From positions 1 to 5,353 of the forward strand of contig DATJXG010000227.1 of assembly GCA_035500455.1 (NCBI GenBank): a stretch of DNA of 5,353 nucleotides. Reading direction: 5' to 3'. The position numbers were made by a program, and so were the translations under genes. The notes under the pieces were generated by a model. The model saw nothing but the letters and a program-made list of their open reading frames with translations. It was not told where the DNA came from and did no database searches. Positions within the stretch are counted from its first letter, which is position 1, and each line of letters opens with the position of its first letter. This DNA comes from DATJXG01 sp035500455 (lineage in GTDB: Bacteria > Acidobacteriota > Terriglobia > Terriglobales > Acidobacteriaceae). Shown here in pieces: positions 4,277 through 5,353 of this stretch.

Positions 4277-5324
4277 CTACCCAGTCGCCTACCTCCGCCG
4301 TTCCCAGGGTTCCGCCTACGTCCGCGGTCGTCTTCCGTTGGCGGACTGCTTCCAGCACCGCGGCCTCGATCTTCTTCGCTTCCTCCACTACTCCCAAATG
4401 CTGCAGCATCATCGCTGCCGTCAGGATTGCGCCGAAGGGATTTGCGATATTCTTCCCCGCGATTGTCGGGGCGGAACCGTGCACCGGCTCGAACATGGAA
4501 GTCTGGCCGGGATGAATATTGCCGCTGGCGGCCATACCCAGACCGCCCTGCAGGGCGGCGGCCAGGTCGGTGATGATGTCGCCGAACATGTTGTTGGTCA
4601 CGACGACGTCGAGCGATCGTGGGTCGCGAACCATCTGTAGGCAGAGGGCGTCCACGTACATGTGTTCGGCCTTGATCTGGGGATACTCCCGCGCCACCTC
4701 TTTGAACACCCTCTGCCACAACCCGTGGGCATAGGTGAGCACGTTGGATTTGTCGCACATAAGCACGCGGTTGCGGGGCGTGCCATCCTGCTTGGTATGG
4801 CGTTCGCAGTATTCGAAGGCGTAGCGAATGATGCGTTCCACTCCCTTGCGCGTGTTGATGTCCTCCTGAATCGCCACCTCATCGGGCGTGCCCTGCTTGA
4901 AGCAGCCACCGGAGTCCACGTACACGCCTTCGGTGTTTTCGCGGATCACTACGAAATCGACGTCCTTGGGCTCCACGCCCTTCAGCGGGCAGAGCGCGGC
5001 ATCGAGCAGGCGCACCGGGCGGACGTTGGCGTAGAGGTCCATCTTGAAGCGCATGCCCAGCAGGATTTCCTTGGCGTGAATATTCGAGGGCACGCGGGGA
5101 TCGCCGAATGCGCCCAGCAGGATGGCGTCGAACTCGCGGGCCAGCATGGAGAATCCGTCCGGGGGGACGGTCATGCCGTCGGCCAGGTAGCGCTCGGCGC
5201 CCCAATCGAAGTGAGAGAGTTCAACCGGCGCGGCGCTGGCGGTAATCACCAGAACCGCGGCGCGAATGACTTCCCTGCCGATGCCATCACCGGGAAGAAC
5301 TGCAATGCGTTTTCTGAGGGCCAC
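4257..5324 (-). CDS. leuB: Isopropylmalate/isocitrate dehydrogenase family protein (probable 3-isopropylmalate dehydrogenase)
   Basis: 355 residues, the normal length for LeuB, which oxidises and decarboxylates 3-isopropylmalate to 2-oxoisocaproate in leucine synthesis (cytoplasmic dimer, Mg2+ or Mn2+ dependent). The start IAVLPGDGIGREV is typical. Catalytic and substrate residues are in place: R92, R102, R128, Y135, K192, D225, D249 and D253, within NNMFGDIITDLAAA. The LL pair at 88-89 matches Thermus L90 and L91, which touch the isopropyl group. However, RENTEGVYV (128-136) and the short loop INTRKGVERI resemble isocitrate, homoisocitrate and tartrate dehydrogenases more than classical LeuB. 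The NAD-defining Asp of the HGSAPD motif is Thr here (T287). The start is GTG at 5324: an in-frame TGA at 5337-5339 excludes a longer form, and no Shine-Dalgarno is clear. No leuC or leuD is visible. Family certain, substrate probable. Confidence 0.85.
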   Translation of the reverse strand: MALRKRIAVLPGDGIGREVIRAAVLVITASAAPVELSHFDWGAERYLADGMTVPPDGFSMLAREFDAILLGAFGDPRVPSNIHAKEILLGMRFKMDLYANVRPVRLLDAALCPLKGVEPKDVDFVVIRENTEGVYVDSGGCFKQGTPDEVAIQEDINTRKGVERIIRYAFEYCERHTKQDGTPRNRVLMCDKSNVLTYAHGLWQRVFKEVAREYPQIKAEHMYVDALCLQMVRDPRSLDVVVTNNMFGDIITDLAAALQGGLGMAASGNIHPGQTSMFEPVHGSAPTIAGKNIANPFGAILTAAMMLQHLGVVEEAKKIEAAVLEAVRQRKTTADVGGTLGTAEVGDWVAERVGA

Positions 5325-5353
5325 GGGCCCAAGGTATCACAGGCAGGTTCGAC

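Overview
The window is a GC-rich piece of bacterial chromosome with single genes or short transcription units and many small palindromic intergenic elements. The gene content fits a Gram-negative, lipid-A-making, respiring bacterium (complex I subunits, LpxD, PlsC, a LeuB-type dehydrogenase). The protein style, separate NuoC and NuoD, and the 'accgcnaagaacgcaaagg' and 'cggctaaagccg' repeats suggest Acidobacteriota (Koribacter/Terriglobus-like). That placement is inference from memory of such genomes, not a search result.

Layout. Bases 1-1219 (minus strand) hold the start of a complex I operon: nuoC, then 16 bp later nuoD, which runs off the left edge. A good sigma70-type promoter lies at 1271-1299, so nuoC is the first gene of this unit and nuoA/nuoB must be elsewhere. 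Bases 1220-1560 have no gene; they hold this promoter, a dyad over its -10 and start site, and a run of hairpins ending in a T tract. A PlsC-family acyltransferase (1564-2283, plus) converges on lpxD (2432-3427, minus). Between them lie a dispersed-repeat hairpin and a small palindrome that reaches the lpxD stop codon. lpxD is divergent from a small GYD-domain protein (3681-4022, plus), which has its own Shine-Dalgarno site and a textbook intrinsic terminator. A nested palindromic element (4084-4154) and a short tandem repeat (4211-4276) follow. The repeat overlaps the 3' end of an isopropylmalate/isocitrate-dehydrogenase family gene (4257-5324, minus).

How the genes relate. NuoC and NuoD are partners in the peripheral arm of NADH:quinone oxidoreductase. 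PlsC and LpxD both move acyl chains during envelope lipid synthesis (phospholipid and lipid A), but they are convergent and not an operon. The dehydrogenase probably serves leucine synthesis, though its signature residues leave the substrate open. The GYD protein stands alone and its role is unknown.

I found no convincing new defence, mobile or biosynthetic system. The unusual content is the intergenic repeat structure, the duplicated 3' end of the leuB-like gene, and an atypical cofactor-site residue in its product.
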